A stretch of DNA of 64,000 nt from Arthrobacter oryzae (GCF_030812315.1 NZ_JAUSSM010000012.1:45915-109914), one strand, 5' to 3'. Shown: positions 39,231-48,441, numbered from the stretch's first letter. The notes: generated by a model not told the origin, from the sequence alone. Translations and numbers: made by a program.

Positions 39231-40463
39231 ATGAGTGCCGCCACAGCTGAGCAGACCCCTACTGCCGAAAAGACCCGGCTCTACGGCCTCTGCGACTATT
39301 ACGACGCCGAGTCCCTCCTCACAGAGGAAGAGCGCCGCGTACTGGGACGGCTGCGAAGCTTCCTGGACCGGGAAGCGCAGCCGCTGCTGGCCGAGTACTG
39401 GGAGCGCGGCGAGTTTCCGCAGCAGCTCGCCCAGCCGCTGATCGACCTGGACCTGATGGAACCCGGCGAGCTGACCGGTGCCGCGGGTGCGGATGGCAGT
39501 CTGGCCCGGGGCATCTACCAAGGCTTCCGGATTTTCGAACTGGCCCGCACGGATGCGTCGCTGGCCACCTGGTACACCGCCCAGGCCGGGCTGTTCCGTA
39601 CGGCCATCCGCGTTGGCGCTTCGGCGGAGCAGCAGGCTGAGTGGATGCCGAAGGTCACCGACTTCTCGCTCAAGGGTGTCTTCTCACTCACCGAACCCGA
39701 CTCCGGTTCGGACATCGCCGGCGGGCTCTCCACCACCGCCCGCCGGGAGGGGGACTCCTGGGTCCTGGACGGCGCCAAGCGCTGGATCGGGGGAGCCGCC
39801 ACGGCCGACGTGCTCGCGGTGTTCGCCCGCGACGTGGCCGACGGGCAGGTCAAGGCCTTCCTGGCGGACCGGGATGCGGACGGCGTGACGCTGGAGAAGA
39901 TCCACGGCAAGACAGCACTGCGGATGATGCAGAACGCGCACATCACCCTCGACGGCGTACGCGTTCCCGAGTCCATGCGGCTGCACAATGTGAACTCCTT
40001 CAGGGATGTGGCCGCAATGCTCCGTGCCATGCGTTCGGACGTTGCCTGGATTGCCACGGGCGTCCAGGCCGGGGCCTTCGAAGCAGCCCTCCGCTACGTG
40101 ACGGAACGACGGCAGTTCGGCCGCCCGCTGGGATCCTTCCAGCTGGTCCAGGAGAAACTCGCCCGGATGCTCGGCAACGTCACGGCCTCACTGTCCCTGG
40201 TGGTCCGGCTGACGGAACAGCAGTCCCGGGGCTTCTACCGCGACCAGGACTCGGCCCTGGCCAAGATGCAGACGTCCCTGCTGATGCGCGAAACCGTGGC
40301 CCTTGCACGGGAAGTGGCGGGCGGCAACGGCATCACGCTCGAATCGGACGTCGCGCGGTTCCACGCCGACGCCGAGGCCGTCTACTCCTACGAAGGCACC
40401 CACGAAATCAACGCGCTCATTGTGGGCCGGGCCCTCACCGGCGAAAGCGCCTTCACCCGCTGA
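39231..40463 (+). CDS. Acyl-CoA dehydrogenase
   Basis: 410-aa FAD-dependent acyl-CoA dehydrogenase. Blocks: FSLTEPDSGSDIAGGLSTTA (flavin binding), WVLDGAKRWIGGA, RQFGRPLGSFQLVQEKLARM and the C-terminal EGTHEINALIVGRALTG with the catalytic Glu in YEGTHE, as in glutaryl/isovaleryl-CoA types. ATG 39231 lies 1 nt after the amidohydrolase stop. Together with the SDR, MaoC and ligase genes it forms a beta-oxidation-like set. Confidence 0.92.
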   Translation: MSAATAEQTPTAEKTRLYGLCDYYDAESLLTEEERRVLGRLRSFLDREAQPLLAEYWERGEFPQQLAQPLIDLDLMEPGELTGAAGADGSLARGIYQGFRIFELARTDASLATWYTAQAGLFRTAIRVGASAEQQAEWMPKVTDFSLKGVFSLTEPDSGSDIAGGLSTTARREGDSWVLDGAKRWIGGAATADVLAVFARDVADGQVKAFLADRDADGVTLEKIHGKTALRMMQNAHITLDGVRVPESMRLHNVNSFRDVAAMLRAMRSDVAWIATGVQAGAFEAALRYVTERRQFGRPLGSFQLVQEKLARMLGNVTASLSLVVRLTEQQSRGFYRDQDSALAKMQTSLLMRETVALAREVAGGNGITLESDVARFHADAEAVYSYEGTHEINALIVGRALTGESAFTR

Positions 40464-40488
40464 GCCACCCGACCTGAACCGCGCAACC

Positions 40489-40536
40489 GAACCGCCCTAA
40501 CTGAACCGCCCTGACTGAACCGCCCTGACTGAACCC
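40489..40536. repeat. 14-bp tandem repeat after the acyl-CoA dehydrogenase gene
   Basis: GAACCGCCCTAACT, then GAACCGCCCTGACT twice and the beginning of a fourth unit (GAACCCGG), period 14 bp, in the 156-nt gap to the MaoC gene. Confidence 0.9.
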
Positions 40537-40619
40537 GGACAACAACTGAAACCCGACGCCGGCAGCACCGCACCGCCGTCGTACTTCCGCAACTCCAAAA
40601 ACCCACCCAGGAGGCAAAG

Positions 40620-41075
40620 ATGCCCAATCTCGTCGTCGACTTCGACAAACTGCTCACGCTCGCCGGAACCGACCTCGGCGTGACCGAATACCGCGAAATC
40701 ACCCAGGAGCAGATCAACAAATTCGCCGACGCAACCGGCGATGACCAGTGGATCCACGTTGACCCGGAACGCGCCAAGGACGGCCCGTTCGGCGCCCCGA
40801 TCGCCCACGGCTTCCTCACGCTCTCGCTCATCATCCCCTTCTGGGGCGAGCTGTTCGACGTCGACGGCGTCACCACCAAAGTGAACTACGGGCTGGACAA
40901 GGTCCGTTTCACCTCGCCGGTGAAGGTGGGCTCGCGGATCCGCATGCAGGCCACCATCGCCGAAGTCACCGAGGTCAAGGGCGGCGCCCAGATCAAGGTG
41001 TCCAACACCATCGAGATCGAAGGCCAGGAGCGCCCCGCCGTCGTGGCCGAATTCCTGGCCCGCTTCTACAAGTAA
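40620..41075 (+). CDS. MaoC family dehydratase (enoyl-CoA hydratase type)
   Basis: 151-aa hot-dog fold hydratase. The hydratase-2 motif is clear: FADATGDDQWIHVDPERAKDGPFGAPIAHGFLTLSL, with catalytic Asp in DDQWIH and His in IHVD. These (R)-specific hydratases work on enoyl-CoA thioesters. SD AGGAGG before ATG 40620. Part of the MarR-controlled acyl-CoA operon. The last codons and stop are partly duplicated downstream (41113-41128). Confidence 0.92.
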   Translation: MPNLVVDFDKLLTLAGTDLGVTEYREITQEQINKFADATGDDQWIHVDPERAKDGPFGAPIAHGFLTLSLIIPFWGELFDVDGVTTKVNYGLDKVRFTSPVKVGSRIRMQATIAEVTEVKGGAQIKVSNTIEIEGQERPAVVAEFLARFYK

Positions 41076-41162
41076 CCCGCTTCAAAAGGTCCACCGCTTT
41101 TACAGGTCCACTGCTTCTACACGTAACCACCCCCTTTTGTCCCTCTGTCCTAAGGAACAGCC

Positions 41163-42557
41163 ATGTCCGGACTCACTCAGCTCCAAGCCATGGGTACGGC
41201 CGAACGCCGCAAGGAAGCGCGCACGGTCATCGCCTCCAGCTATCTGGGCAGCACCATCGAGTACTACGACTTTCTCCTCTACGCCACGGCTGCCGCGGTG
41301 GTCTTCCCCAAGGTCTTCTTCTCCGGAATGGACGACTGGGTGGGCGTGGTGGCCGCCTACGGCACCTTCGCCGCCGGCTACGTGGCACGCCCGCTCGGCG
41401 GCATCATCTTCGGCCACTTCGGTGACAAGCTGGGCCGCAAGGGAATGCTCATTGTTTCCATGCTGGTCATGGGTGTGGCCTCCACCCTGATCGGCCTCGT
41501 CCCGGACGCCTCCGTGGCTGGCCCGTGGGGCGCCGTGATGCTGGTGATCCTCCGCGTCTTCCAGGGCATCGCCGTCGGCGGCGAGTGGGGCGGCGCCGCC
41601 CTGATGGCGCTGGAACACTCGGAGTCCGGACGGCGGGGCTTTGCGGCGTCGTTCGTGAACGCCGGCGCCCCGACGGGCGCCGTGCTTGGCACATTCATCA
41701 TGGGGGCGTTCTCTTCCCTGCCGAATGACCAGTTCCTCGCCTGGGGCTGGCGCGTGCCGTTCCTGCTCTCCTTCGTGCTGCTGGGCGTGGGCATGTTTGT
41801 CCGCCTGAAGGTCTCCGAGAGCCCCATCTTCAAGGCGGCCCTGGAGCAGGAGAAACGGGAACAGGAGAAGCGTGAGCAGGCCGAAGGGGCGCAGGCCGCA
41901 GTGGCAACGGGGACAGGCGGAACCGCACCGGCCCGGCGCGAGATTCCCCTTCTCCAGGTTCTCCGCCGCCCCAAGACGCTGATCTTCACCATGCTGGCCG
42001 GAGCCGCGGGGTTCGCCCTGCAGGTGGTGCTCGCAACGTTCGCGGTGACCTTCGCCGTCTCGAAGGGCGCCGACCGCCAGGGCGTGCTTTACGCCTACGC
42101 CGCGGCCTCCCTGGTCTCCATCGTCTTTGTGGTCCTGGGCGGCAGGCTCTCGGACAAGCTGGGCCGGCGTCCGGTGATGGTGGGCGGACTCGTAGTGTTC
42201 ATCGCGTACCTCGTGCCGATGTTCCAGCTGCTTTCCTCCAACAACATCATGCTGATCTTCGTGGCGTTCGCGGTGGGCCTGATGATCCACTCGATGCTGT
42301 TCGGCCCGCTGGCGGCCTTCGTCTCCGAACAGTTCGGCACCACGTCCCGCTACACGGGCGCCTCGCTGGGCTACCAGCTGGCGACGCTGCTCGGTGCAGG
42401 CTTCACGCCCGGCATCGTGGCACAGATCTTCAAGGATTCCGGCCAGAACACCGGTTCCGTGGTCTGGTACCTGGCCATCATGTCGGTGGTCTCGATCGTC
42501 TTCATCCTGCTGACCAGGGAACCCAAGAACAACGATCTCGAGACCGTCCAGGCCTGA
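41163..42557 (+). CDS. MFS transporter, metabolite:H+ symporter (MHS) type
   Basis: 464-aa 12-helix MFS transporter. SSYLGSTIEYYDFLLYATAA at the N-terminus and GHFGDKLGRKGMLIVSML in loop 2-3 are typical of the MHS group (shikimate, alpha-ketoglutarate, proline/betaine symporters). A charged loop (EKREQEKREQAEGAQ, about 225-255) separates the two halves. It probably imports the acid that the operon degrades. ATG 41163 with SD AAGGAA. Lies between MaoC and the CoA ligase genes. Confidence 0.9.
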   Translation: MSGLTQLQAMGTAERRKEARTVIASSYLGSTIEYYDFLLYATAAAVVFPKVFFSGMDDWVGVVAAYGTFAAGYVARPLGGIIFGHFGDKLGRKGMLIVSMLVMGVASTLIGLVPDASVAGPWGAVMLVILRVFQGIAVGGEWGGAALMALEHSESGRRGFAASFVNAGAPTGAVLGTFIMGAFSSLPNDQFLAWGWRVPFLLSFVLLGVGMFVRLKVSESPIFKAALEQEKREQEKREQAEGAQAAVATGTGGTAPARREIPLLQVLRRPKTLIFTMLAGAAGFALQVVLATFAVTFAVSKGADRQGVLYAYAAASLVSIVFVVLGGRLSDKLGRRPVMVGGLVVFIAYLVPMFQLLSSNNIMLIFVAFAVGLMIHSMLFGPLAAFVSEQFGTTSRYTGASLGYQLATLLGAGFTPGIVAQIFKDSGQNTGSVVWYLAIMSVVSIVFILLTREPKNNDLETVQA

Positions 42558-42610
42558 CCCTTCATCGGGTCCCGTCCAACGGGCTAACCTCACAGTAGAA
42601 AGGATTTGCC

Positions 42611-44221
42611 GTGGAAAATTTTGGCATCGGCTCGTGGCTGCAACGGCGCCGCCCGAAGTCGGGCACCAAAGCCGCAATCATCGCCGGAGACCGTGAGGTC
42701 AGCTACGAGCAGCTGGCCGAACGTTCCAGCCGGCTCGCCAACGCCTTCCGGGACCGGGGTGTGGTCCGCGGGGACCGGGTGGCGTACCTGGGGGAGAACG
42801 ATCCGTCCTTCCTGGAGACACTGTTCGCCTGCGGCCTGGCGGGGGCCATCTTCGTCCCCCTCAACACGCGCCTGGCTCCGCCCGAAATCCAGTTCCAGCT
42901 CCTGGACTGCGGCGCAGTCCTGTTGGTGCACGCCGACAGCCTGTCGGACCTCGCGGTCCGCGGCGGTGCGGGGACCGCGGTAGGCCGGCGGATCGTCGTC
43001 GAGGACCACCACACAACAGGCGCTTACGACGGCGGTGCCAACGCCCACGGCGGCGCGTCTCCTGCCGAGGCGGAATTGCCGGCGGCCGAGGACTATGAGG
43101 ACGCCGTGGCGTCCGGCTCGGACGTGGCCCCGGACGAGCCGGTGGGCCTGGACGACGGCGCCATGATCCTCTACACCTCGGGAACCACAGGGCATCCCAA
43201 AGGCGCCCTGCTGACCCACGGAAACATCACCTGGAACTGCATCAACGTCATTGTCGATTTCGACTTCGCCTCCACGGACGTTGCCCTGATGATCTCCCCG
43301 ATGTTCCATGTCGCATCCCTCGACATGGGCGTCCTGCCCACGTTGCTGAAGGGCGGCACCGTGGTCCTGGAACCCAAATTCGATCCCCTCCGGACCCTGC
43401 AGCTCATCGAACGGCACCGGGCCACCACCATCAGCGGTGTGCCCACCACCTACCAGATGCTCTGCGAACATCCCGCCTGGGAGGCCACGGATCTCAGCTC
43501 CCTGAACAAGCTGACCTGCGGCGGGTCCGCCGTGCCCCTGCGCGTGCTGGACGCCTACGAGAAGCGCGGGCTGCGGTTCTCCAACGGCTACGGGATGACC
43601 GAGACGGCGCCGGGCGCGACAACACTGCCGGCGGCACGGTCCCGGGACAAGGCAGGATCGTCCGGCCTGCCGCACTTTTTCACGGAGGTCCGGATAGCCG
43701 ACCTCGCTGATCCTGCTGCAGGATCTGCAGCGCCGGGCACGGTGGGTGAGATCCAGATCAAGGGCCCCAACGTCATCCACGAATACTGGAACCGTGCCGA
43801 CTCGACGGCCGACTCCTACACCGAGGACGGCTGGTTCAAATCCGGCGACATGGGCTACAAGGATGACGGCGGCTTCGTGTTCATCTCGGACCGGCTCAAG
43901 GACATGATCATCTCCGGCGGCGAGAACATCTATCCTGCCGAAGTGGAGCAGGCCATCACCGAGCTCGACGCCGTCGGCAGTGTGGCCGTGATCGGTGTAC
44001 CTGACGAAAAATGGGGCGAAGTGCCGCGGGCCGTGGTGCTCCTGAGGGAGGGCGCCCAGCTGAGCGAAGAGCAGCTGCGGGCTCACCTGGACGGCCGCCT
44101 GGCCCGCTACAAGATCCCCAAGTCGGTGGTGTTCGTGGACGAGATGCCCCGGACCGCAAGCGGCAAGATCCGGAAAGCGGACCTGAGGAACCTCACCCCC
44201 GCGAACGGACAGCTCCAATAG
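42611..44221 (+). CDS. AMP-dependent acyl-CoA synthetase
   Basis: 536-aa adenylate-forming ligase activating a carboxylic acid to its CoA thioester. P-loop ILYTSGTTGHPKGALLTH (about 180), FSNGYGMTETAPGAT, GWFKSGDMGY (adenylate-binding Asp) and the C-terminal catalytic Lys in RTASGKIRKADLR. An extra 30-aa Gly/Ala-rich loop is present around 135-160. GTG 42611 with SD AGAAAGGA. Last gene of the catabolic operon; a strong terminator follows. It should supply the CoA ester used by the dehydrogenase, hydratase and SDR. Confidence 0.92.
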   Translation: MENFGIGSWLQRRRPKSGTKAAIIAGDREVSYEQLAERSSRLANAFRDRGVVRGDRVAYLGENDPSFLETLFACGLAGAIFVPLNTRLAPPEIQFQLLDCGAVLLVHADSLSDLAVRGGAGTAVGRRIVVEDHHTTGAYDGGANAHGGASPAEAELPAAEDYEDAVASGSDVAPDEPVGLDDGAMILYTSGTTGHPKGALLTHGNITWNCINVIVDFDFASTDVALMISPMFHVASLDMGVLPTLLKGGTVVLEPKFDPLRTLQLIERHRATTISGVPTTYQMLCEHPAWEATDLSSLNKLTCGGSAVPLRVLDAYEKRGLRFSNGYGMTETAPGATTLPAARSRDKAGSSGLPHFFTEVRIADLADPAAGSAAPGTVGEIQIKGPNVIHEYWNRADSTADSYTEDGWFKSGDMGYKDDGGFVFISDRLKDMIISGGENIYPAEVEQAITELDAVGSVAVIGVPDEKWGEVPRAVVLLREGAQLSEEQLRAHLDGRLARYKIPKSVVFVDEMPRTASGKIRKADLRNLTPANGQLQ

Positions 44222-44224
44222 CTC

Positions 44225-44329
44225 GAACGGACACTTGCGGCCCTGAACAAAACTGCCCGGACCCGGGACCTGGCATGGGCCGGGTTCGGGCAGTCTGGTC
44301 TATTGAGCGCGAACGGACACTTGCGGCCC
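44225..44329. repeat. Direct repeats flanking a terminator stem
   Basis: GAACGGACACTTGCGGCCC occurs at 44225-44243 and again at 44311-44329, 86 bp apart, either side of the terminator hairpin. A shorter partial copy (GCGAACGGACAG) lies in the end of the ligase gene. Confidence 0.9.
44252..44294 (+). terminator. 15-bp stem terminator of the acyl-CoA operon
   Basis: ACTGCCCGGACCCGG (44252-44266) pairs with CCGGGTTCGGGCAGT (44280-44294) with one G-U pair and a 13-nt loop, followed by CTGGTCTATT. Lies 30 nt past the ligase stop. Confidence 0.8.
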
Positions 44330-44350
44330 CCGGTTCTCGTGGGCCTGCCG

Positions 44351-44974
44351 CTAGTGGATCAGCGCAAGCATGATGCCCACGGCCACGAACAGCACGCCGA
44401 ACGTCCGGTTCAGGATCTGCTGGCCCCGCGCGTTGTGTGTGAAGCGCTGGAATGACTTGGCCGCGGCGGCGAAGAAGAACCACATGACCAGGATGTCGAT
44501 GACCACCACGGTGGCCGTCAGGACCAAATACTGCGGCAGCAGCGGCTGTTCCGGCCTGATGAACTGGGGCATGAAAGCCAGGAAAAAGATGATGGCTTTG
44601 GGGTTCAGCAGATTGACCCACAGGCCGCGACGGAACATGGAGGGGCCGGGTTCGTTGCGGAGTTCGGCGGCTTTCTCCTGGTCCAGGTCGGGCTTGTGCA
44701 GGAACTGCCGGATGCCCAGATAGACCAGATAGGCAGCCCCGGCGTACCGGATCACGTTGAAGGCCACCGGGGAGCTGGCTACCAGGACGCCCACGCCCAG
44801 TGCCACGATCAGCACGTGCACCACGAGTGCGGCCTGCTGGCCCAGGATTCCCCAGATGGATCGTCGGAATCCCGAATTCAGCGAGTTGCTCATGGTGTTG
44901 ATGGCACCGGCCCCGGGAGTGAAGCTGATCAGGACGCCGGCGCCGGCCAGGGCCAGCCAAAGGGAGGGTTGCAC
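44351..44974 (-). CDS. LysE/RhtB family exporter
   Basis: 207-aa membrane protein with six hydrophobic segments: amino-acid efflux family (LysE/RhtB). SFTPGAGAINTMSNSLNSG and GILGQQAALVVHVLI are the N-terminal signature; FRRGLWVNLLNPKAIIFFLA is the central one. GTG 44974. Substrate (Lys, Thr, homoserine or others) cannot be read. It stands alone. Confidence 0.9.
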   Translation of the reverse strand: MQPSLWLALAGAGVLISFTPGAGAINTMSNSLNSGFRRSIWGILGQQAALVVHVLIVALGVGVLVASSPVAFNVIRYAGAAYLVYLGIRQFLHKPDLDQEKAAELRNEPGPSMFRRGLWVNLLNPKAIIFFLAFMPQFIRPEQPLLPQYLVLTATVVVIDILVMWFFFAAAAKSFQRFTHNARGQQILNRTFGVLFVAVGIMLALIH

Positions 44975-45025
44975 CCATCCAGTTTAGGGGCGGGAGCGCT
45001 GCCGCAAGGTCGCCGTGTTTCCTCC

Positions 45026-45577
45026 CTATGCGGAGCGGGCACCGTAGCTGAGGATCATGTTCCCCTTGCTGGTTCGCTGCGAATCCTGCAGCTCCAGCCG
45101 CGTCACGGGGTCGCTGTCTTCGAACAGCCGCCGGCCGCTCCCTGCAATCACCGGGTGGACCATCAGCATCAGCGAGTCGAGCAGGCCCGCGAAGAGGAGC
45201 TGCCGGGTAAGCGAGATGCTGGCGAACACGGCAATCTCGCCGCCGTCGCCGTCCTTGAGGCCGGCCACGAACTCCTCAAGCGGTGCATCCATGAGGCGGG
45301 AGTTCTGCCATCCGAGCTCACCCGAAAGTGTCCTCGATGCCACGAACTTTGGCAGCTTGTTGATGAACTCTCCGAAATCGGCGTCGTCGGCCGCGCTGGG
45401 CCAGTAACTGGCCCACTGCTCGTAGCCGATCCGTCCGAGGAGCCCGGTTTCCACCCGGGCCATCATCTGATTCATCCCGGCGCCGAGTTCCTCGTCGAAA
45501 CTGTCGAACTGCCAGAGGTTGGGGGACTCAACCACGCCGTCCACGGAATAGAAAAGGCCTGCGGTCAATGTGCGCAT
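45026..45577 (-). CDS. RibD C-terminal/dihydrofolate reductase-fold protein
   Basis: 183-aa DHFR-like protein: MRTLTAGLFYSVDGVVESP at the start, LLGRIGYEQWASYWP, IAVFASISLTRQLLFAGLLD and LMVHPVIAGSGRRLFED. SD GAGGAG lies 8 nt upstream of ATG 45577. Third member of this superfamily in the window. Function unknown; related proteins appear as deaminase/reductase or general NADPH-dependent reductases. Confidence 0.85.
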   Translation of the reverse strand: MRTLTAGLFYSVDGVVESPNLWQFDSFDEELGAGMNQMMARVETGLLGRIGYEQWASYWPSAADDADFGEFINKLPKFVASRTLSGELGWQNSRLMDAPLEEFVAGLKDGDGGEIAVFASISLTRQLLFAGLLDSLMLMVHPVIAGSGRRLFEDSDPVTRLELQDSQRTSKGNMILSYGARSA

Positions 45578-45655
45578 TGGGGGTTCTCCTCGCTGGTGGT
45601 TTCCTTCGCATCCTAGGGACAGAACGGTGTCCCGGGGAATGGGCTGCAGGAAGTA

Positions 45656-46471
45656 CTAGGCCCGCGCGATGACTTCGCCGTTGGGGATCAGGAACCAGCC
45701 GTCGTCCGTGGAGCCCCAGCGGTGCCATCCCGCCGAGATCCGGGCCAGGTCCGCCGCGTTGGCGAAGCCGTATTCCAGGGCCTGGTCCGCGAAGGCCGAG
45801 TGAAGCACACGCTCGCCCCACACCCGGGCCTGCCAGCGGCGCTGCTGGCCTGTGGCATACAGCCAGTTGCTGCTGGTGGGCGACACGTCGGTGAACCCTG
45901 CGGCCTGCGCCCAAGAGACCAGCCGGCGTCCGGCGTCGGGCTCCGCGCCGTTGCGCCGGGCTATGCGCTGGTAAAGCTCCATCCACTCGTCCAGTTCAGG
46001 GATGGCGGGGTACCAGCTCATGCCGTGGAAATCGGCGTCCCGCACTGCCACAATGCCGCCCGGCTTGGCCACCCGGCGCATCTCGCGCAGGGCCTCCACG
46101 GGATCGGTCAGGTGCTGGAGCACCTGGTGCGCGTGGACGACGTCGAACGTTTCGTCCTCGAAGTCGAGGTCATAGATGTTGCCGGCCAGGAACTCAACGT
46201 TCTCCACCCCGCGTTCGGCGGCAAGCGCCGTGGCGTGGGCGATCACGTCCGGGGAACGGTCCAGCCCGGTTACACGGCCTGGCGCCACCAACGCGGCGAA
46301 GTCGCAGGTGATGCTGCCCGGCCCGCAGCCGACGTCCAGCACGGACGTCCCGGACGTGAGGTACGGGATCACGAACGCGGCCGAATTCTCAGCGGTCCGC
46401 GAGGCATGGGCACGGACCACTGACTCGTGGTGTCCGTGCGTGTACACATCTTCAGGCTGCTGCGCACTCAT
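45656..46471 (-). CDS. SAM-dependent methyltransferase
   Basis: 271-aa class I (Rossmann) methyltransferase. SAM-binding motif I VLDVGCGPGSITCDFAAL (about residues 39-56), motif II VTGLDRSPDVI, motif IV FDVVHAHQVLQHLTDP, post-motif REMRRVAKPGGIVAVRDADF. It looks like the UbiE/type-11 group; the acceptor is unknown. ATG 46471. Divergent from the APC permease. Confidence 0.9.
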   Translation of the reverse strand: MSAQQPEDVYTHGHHESVVRAHASRTAENSAAFVIPYLTSGTSVLDVGCGPGSITCDFAALVAPGRVTGLDRSPDVIAHATALAAERGVENVEFLAGNIYDLDFEDETFDVVHAHQVLQHLTDPVEALREMRRVAKPGGIVAVRDADFHGMSWYPAIPELDEWMELYQRIARRNGAEPDAGRRLVSWAQAAGFTDVSPTSSNWLYATGQQRRWQARVWGERVLHSAFADQALEYGFANAADLARISAGWHRWGSTDDGWFLIPNGEVIARA

Positions 46472-46586
46472 AAGGAAACGCTACAGCGCCGCCGGGGAAA
46501 ATGCGCGGCAGATTGGCGGGCGAAAACAGGCAGTTTATTGTGCTTCGCCGTCAGTTTCCCCGCTTCTGCGGCCCGCAGGTCTGCGG

Positions 46587-47888
46587 ATGATTGGAGGAGT
46601 GGGAAACAACAAATCCAGCAGTCCAACAGGGCTCGGGCTGTTCCGGGCTACAGGCATCTACGTGGGGGCCATCCTTGGATCGGGCATCCTGGTGCTCCCG
46701 GCCATCGCCGCCCGGGAAGCGGGCCCTGCCTCGCTGCTCGCGTGGGCCGCGCTGCTGGTGTTCTGCACGCCCGTCGCCTTCAGTTTCGCTGAGATGAGCC
46801 GGCAGGAGCCCGACGCCGGCGGGATCGCCCACTTTGTCACGAGGGCTTTCGGGCGCCGCGCCTCGGTGGTGGCCGGCTACCTGTTCTACTTCGCCATCCC
46901 GTTCGGCGCGCCCGCCACCGCGGTGATCGGCGGCAACTACATCGCCAACGCACTGGGCGGCGGACACGGCACCGCACTGGTGGCCGCGGCTTTGCTGCTG
47001 GCGGCAGGATTCGCGAGCAACGCCGTCGGTATCAAACTGTCCAGCCGCCTCCAGTTGGTGCTGATGGTCCTGCTGGTGGCACTGCTGGCGCTCGCCGTTG
47101 CTGTGGCCGCTCCGTTTGCCAAAGCTGAGAACTTCGAACCGTTCGCGCCGCACGGCTACTGGGCCGTGGGCGGAGTGGCGAGCCTGTTGTTCTTCTGCTT
47201 CGCGGGATGGGAAGCCGTGACGCATCTGGCGGCCGAGTTCCGCGATCCCGGTCGCGACCTCAAGCGCGCCACGTGGCTGACGCTGGTCGTCGTCGGGGTG
47301 GTGTACATCGGCGTCGTGGCGGCCTCGGTGGCCGTGCTGGGGCCGGCTCTGCCGGGAAGCCCGGTGCCGGTCGCCGACCTGCTCGAAAAGGGGCTGGGGC
47401 CGCTGGCAGCCCCGCTGACCGCGGTCGCTGCGGCTGTGCTGACGTTCGGCCCGCTTAACACATTCATCGCCGGTGCCAGCCGGCTCGGTGCCAGCCTGGC
47501 GGCCGACGGCGTGCTGCCGCTTGCGATGGCGCGCGGCGGCGGGCCGGGCGAGGTGCCCTCCGTGAGCTTGGCCGTGCTGGCCGCGATGGCATTCCTGTCA
47601 TTCGGGGCTGCAGTGGCCGGGCTGGCCAGCATGCAGTTCCAGATCGGCGCGGCGTCGGCATGCTTCACGGCGGTGACGGCCTTCGGTCTCGCTGCGGGCA
47701 CCCGCCTGCTCCGGCCGGGAACGCCGGCGTGGTACGGCGTTATCGTCGCGGCGGCGGTGATGGTGCTGATCCTGCTGTTCAGCGGTTGGGCGCTGGCGGT
47801 TCCGGCGCTGCTGGCCGCGGCCGCGGTGTGGACGGGGGCGCGTTTCCTGCCGATTCCTGCGCGGCCGCTTCCTGCGCTGCACGGATAG
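46587..47888 (+). CDS. APC family amino acid permease
   Basis: 433-aa permease of the amino acid-polyamine-organocation family, about 12 helices. Marks: RATGIYVGAILGSGILVLPA (unwound helix 1), GGIAHFVTRAFG and GWEAVTHLAAEFRDPGRDLKRAT (helix 6 to loop 7). ATG 46587; a GTG four codons on sits too close to GGAGG to be the start. The last 110 bp overlap the convergent MarR gene. Substrate unknown; possibly a YjeH-like exporter. Confidence 0.87.
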   Translation: MIGGVGNNKSSSPTGLGLFRATGIYVGAILGSGILVLPAIAAREAGPASLLAWAALLVFCTPVAFSFAEMSRQEPDAGGIAHFVTRAFGRRASVVAGYLFYFAIPFGAPATAVIGGNYIANALGGGHGTALVAAALLLAAGFASNAVGIKLSSRLQLVLMVLLVALLALAVAVAAPFAKAENFEPFAPHGYWAVGGVASLLFFCFAGWEAVTHLAAEFRDPGRDLKRATWLTLVVVGVVYIGVVAASVAVLGPALPGSPVPVADLLEKGLGPLAAPLTAVAAAVLTFGPLNTFIAGASRLGASLAADGVLPLAMARGGGPGEVPSVSLAVLAAMAFLSFGAAVAGLASMQFQIGAASACFTAVTAFGLAAGTRLLRPGTPAWYGVIVAAAVMVLILLFSGWALAVPALLAAAAVWTGARFLPIPARPLPALHG

Positions 47889-48342
47889 TCGCACCGATCA
47901 TGGACCCCATGAACCGGGCAGCAACCTCCAGTTCCGCCTCGGTGAATTCCGCCATGGCGGCGCCCATGTGGCGGGCCAGAGGCAGGAACATGGCGCCGCC
48001 GTCGCGGTAGGCCTTCGGCGTCATGCGGAGCTGGACTTGCCTCCGGTCGGTTCCCTGGCGTTCCCGCACCACATGTCCGGAGCCGTGCAGCCGGTCGATC
48101 AGCGCAGTGGTGGCGGGGGAACTGAGGTTCAGTTCCTTCCGGAGCACGCCGGGGGTGACGATCTGGTCCTTGGCAGTGTGCCGCATGATCACGGCGAGGG
48201 CATTGAGGTCGGTGCGGTGCATGTCATTGCGTGCGCCGGCCGAGTCCACATATCGGTTGGCCTCGAGGGTGAATTCCTGCAGCAGCCGGACTAGGCCCTG
48301 GGGTGCAGCCGGTTCGGGCCGTTCGGATGACTCTTCTGACAC
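47779..48342 (-). CDS. MarR family transcriptional regulator
   Basis: 187-aa MarR-type repressor. The HTH and wing region reads TPGVLRKELNLSSPATTALI, then DRLHGSGHVVRERQGTDRRQVQL. N- and C-terminal tails are Pro/Ala/Glu-rich. ATG 48342. Divergent from the MMPL gene with a palindrome in the gap, so it probably controls that transporter. The C-terminal 37 codons overlap the convergent permease gene; both frames look real. Confidence 0.87.
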   Translation of the reverse strand: MSEESSERPEPAAPQGLVRLLQEFTLEANRYVDSAGARNDMHRTDLNALAVIMRHTAKDQIVTPGVLRKELNLSSPATTALIDRLHGSGHVVRERQGTDRRQVQLRMTPKAYRDGGAMFLPLARHMGAAMAEFTEAELEVAARFMGSMIGATIRAAQEAAAQESAGNAPPSTPRPRPAAPEPPAPNR

Positions 48343-48441
48343 GGCGGCGCGACCCTCCTTCTGCTGTGGCTTCGCAAATGCTCCGGCCTAGCGAAAATTC
48401 TCTCATTCAAAGTGAGGCCGGAACGATTCGCGCACTCCGCT

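Noticed and set aside
41100..42677. Long minus-strand open frame opposite the MFS transporter
   Set aside because: His/Gln/Gly-rich translation typical of a shadow of codon-biased DNA; the plus-strand gene is clear.
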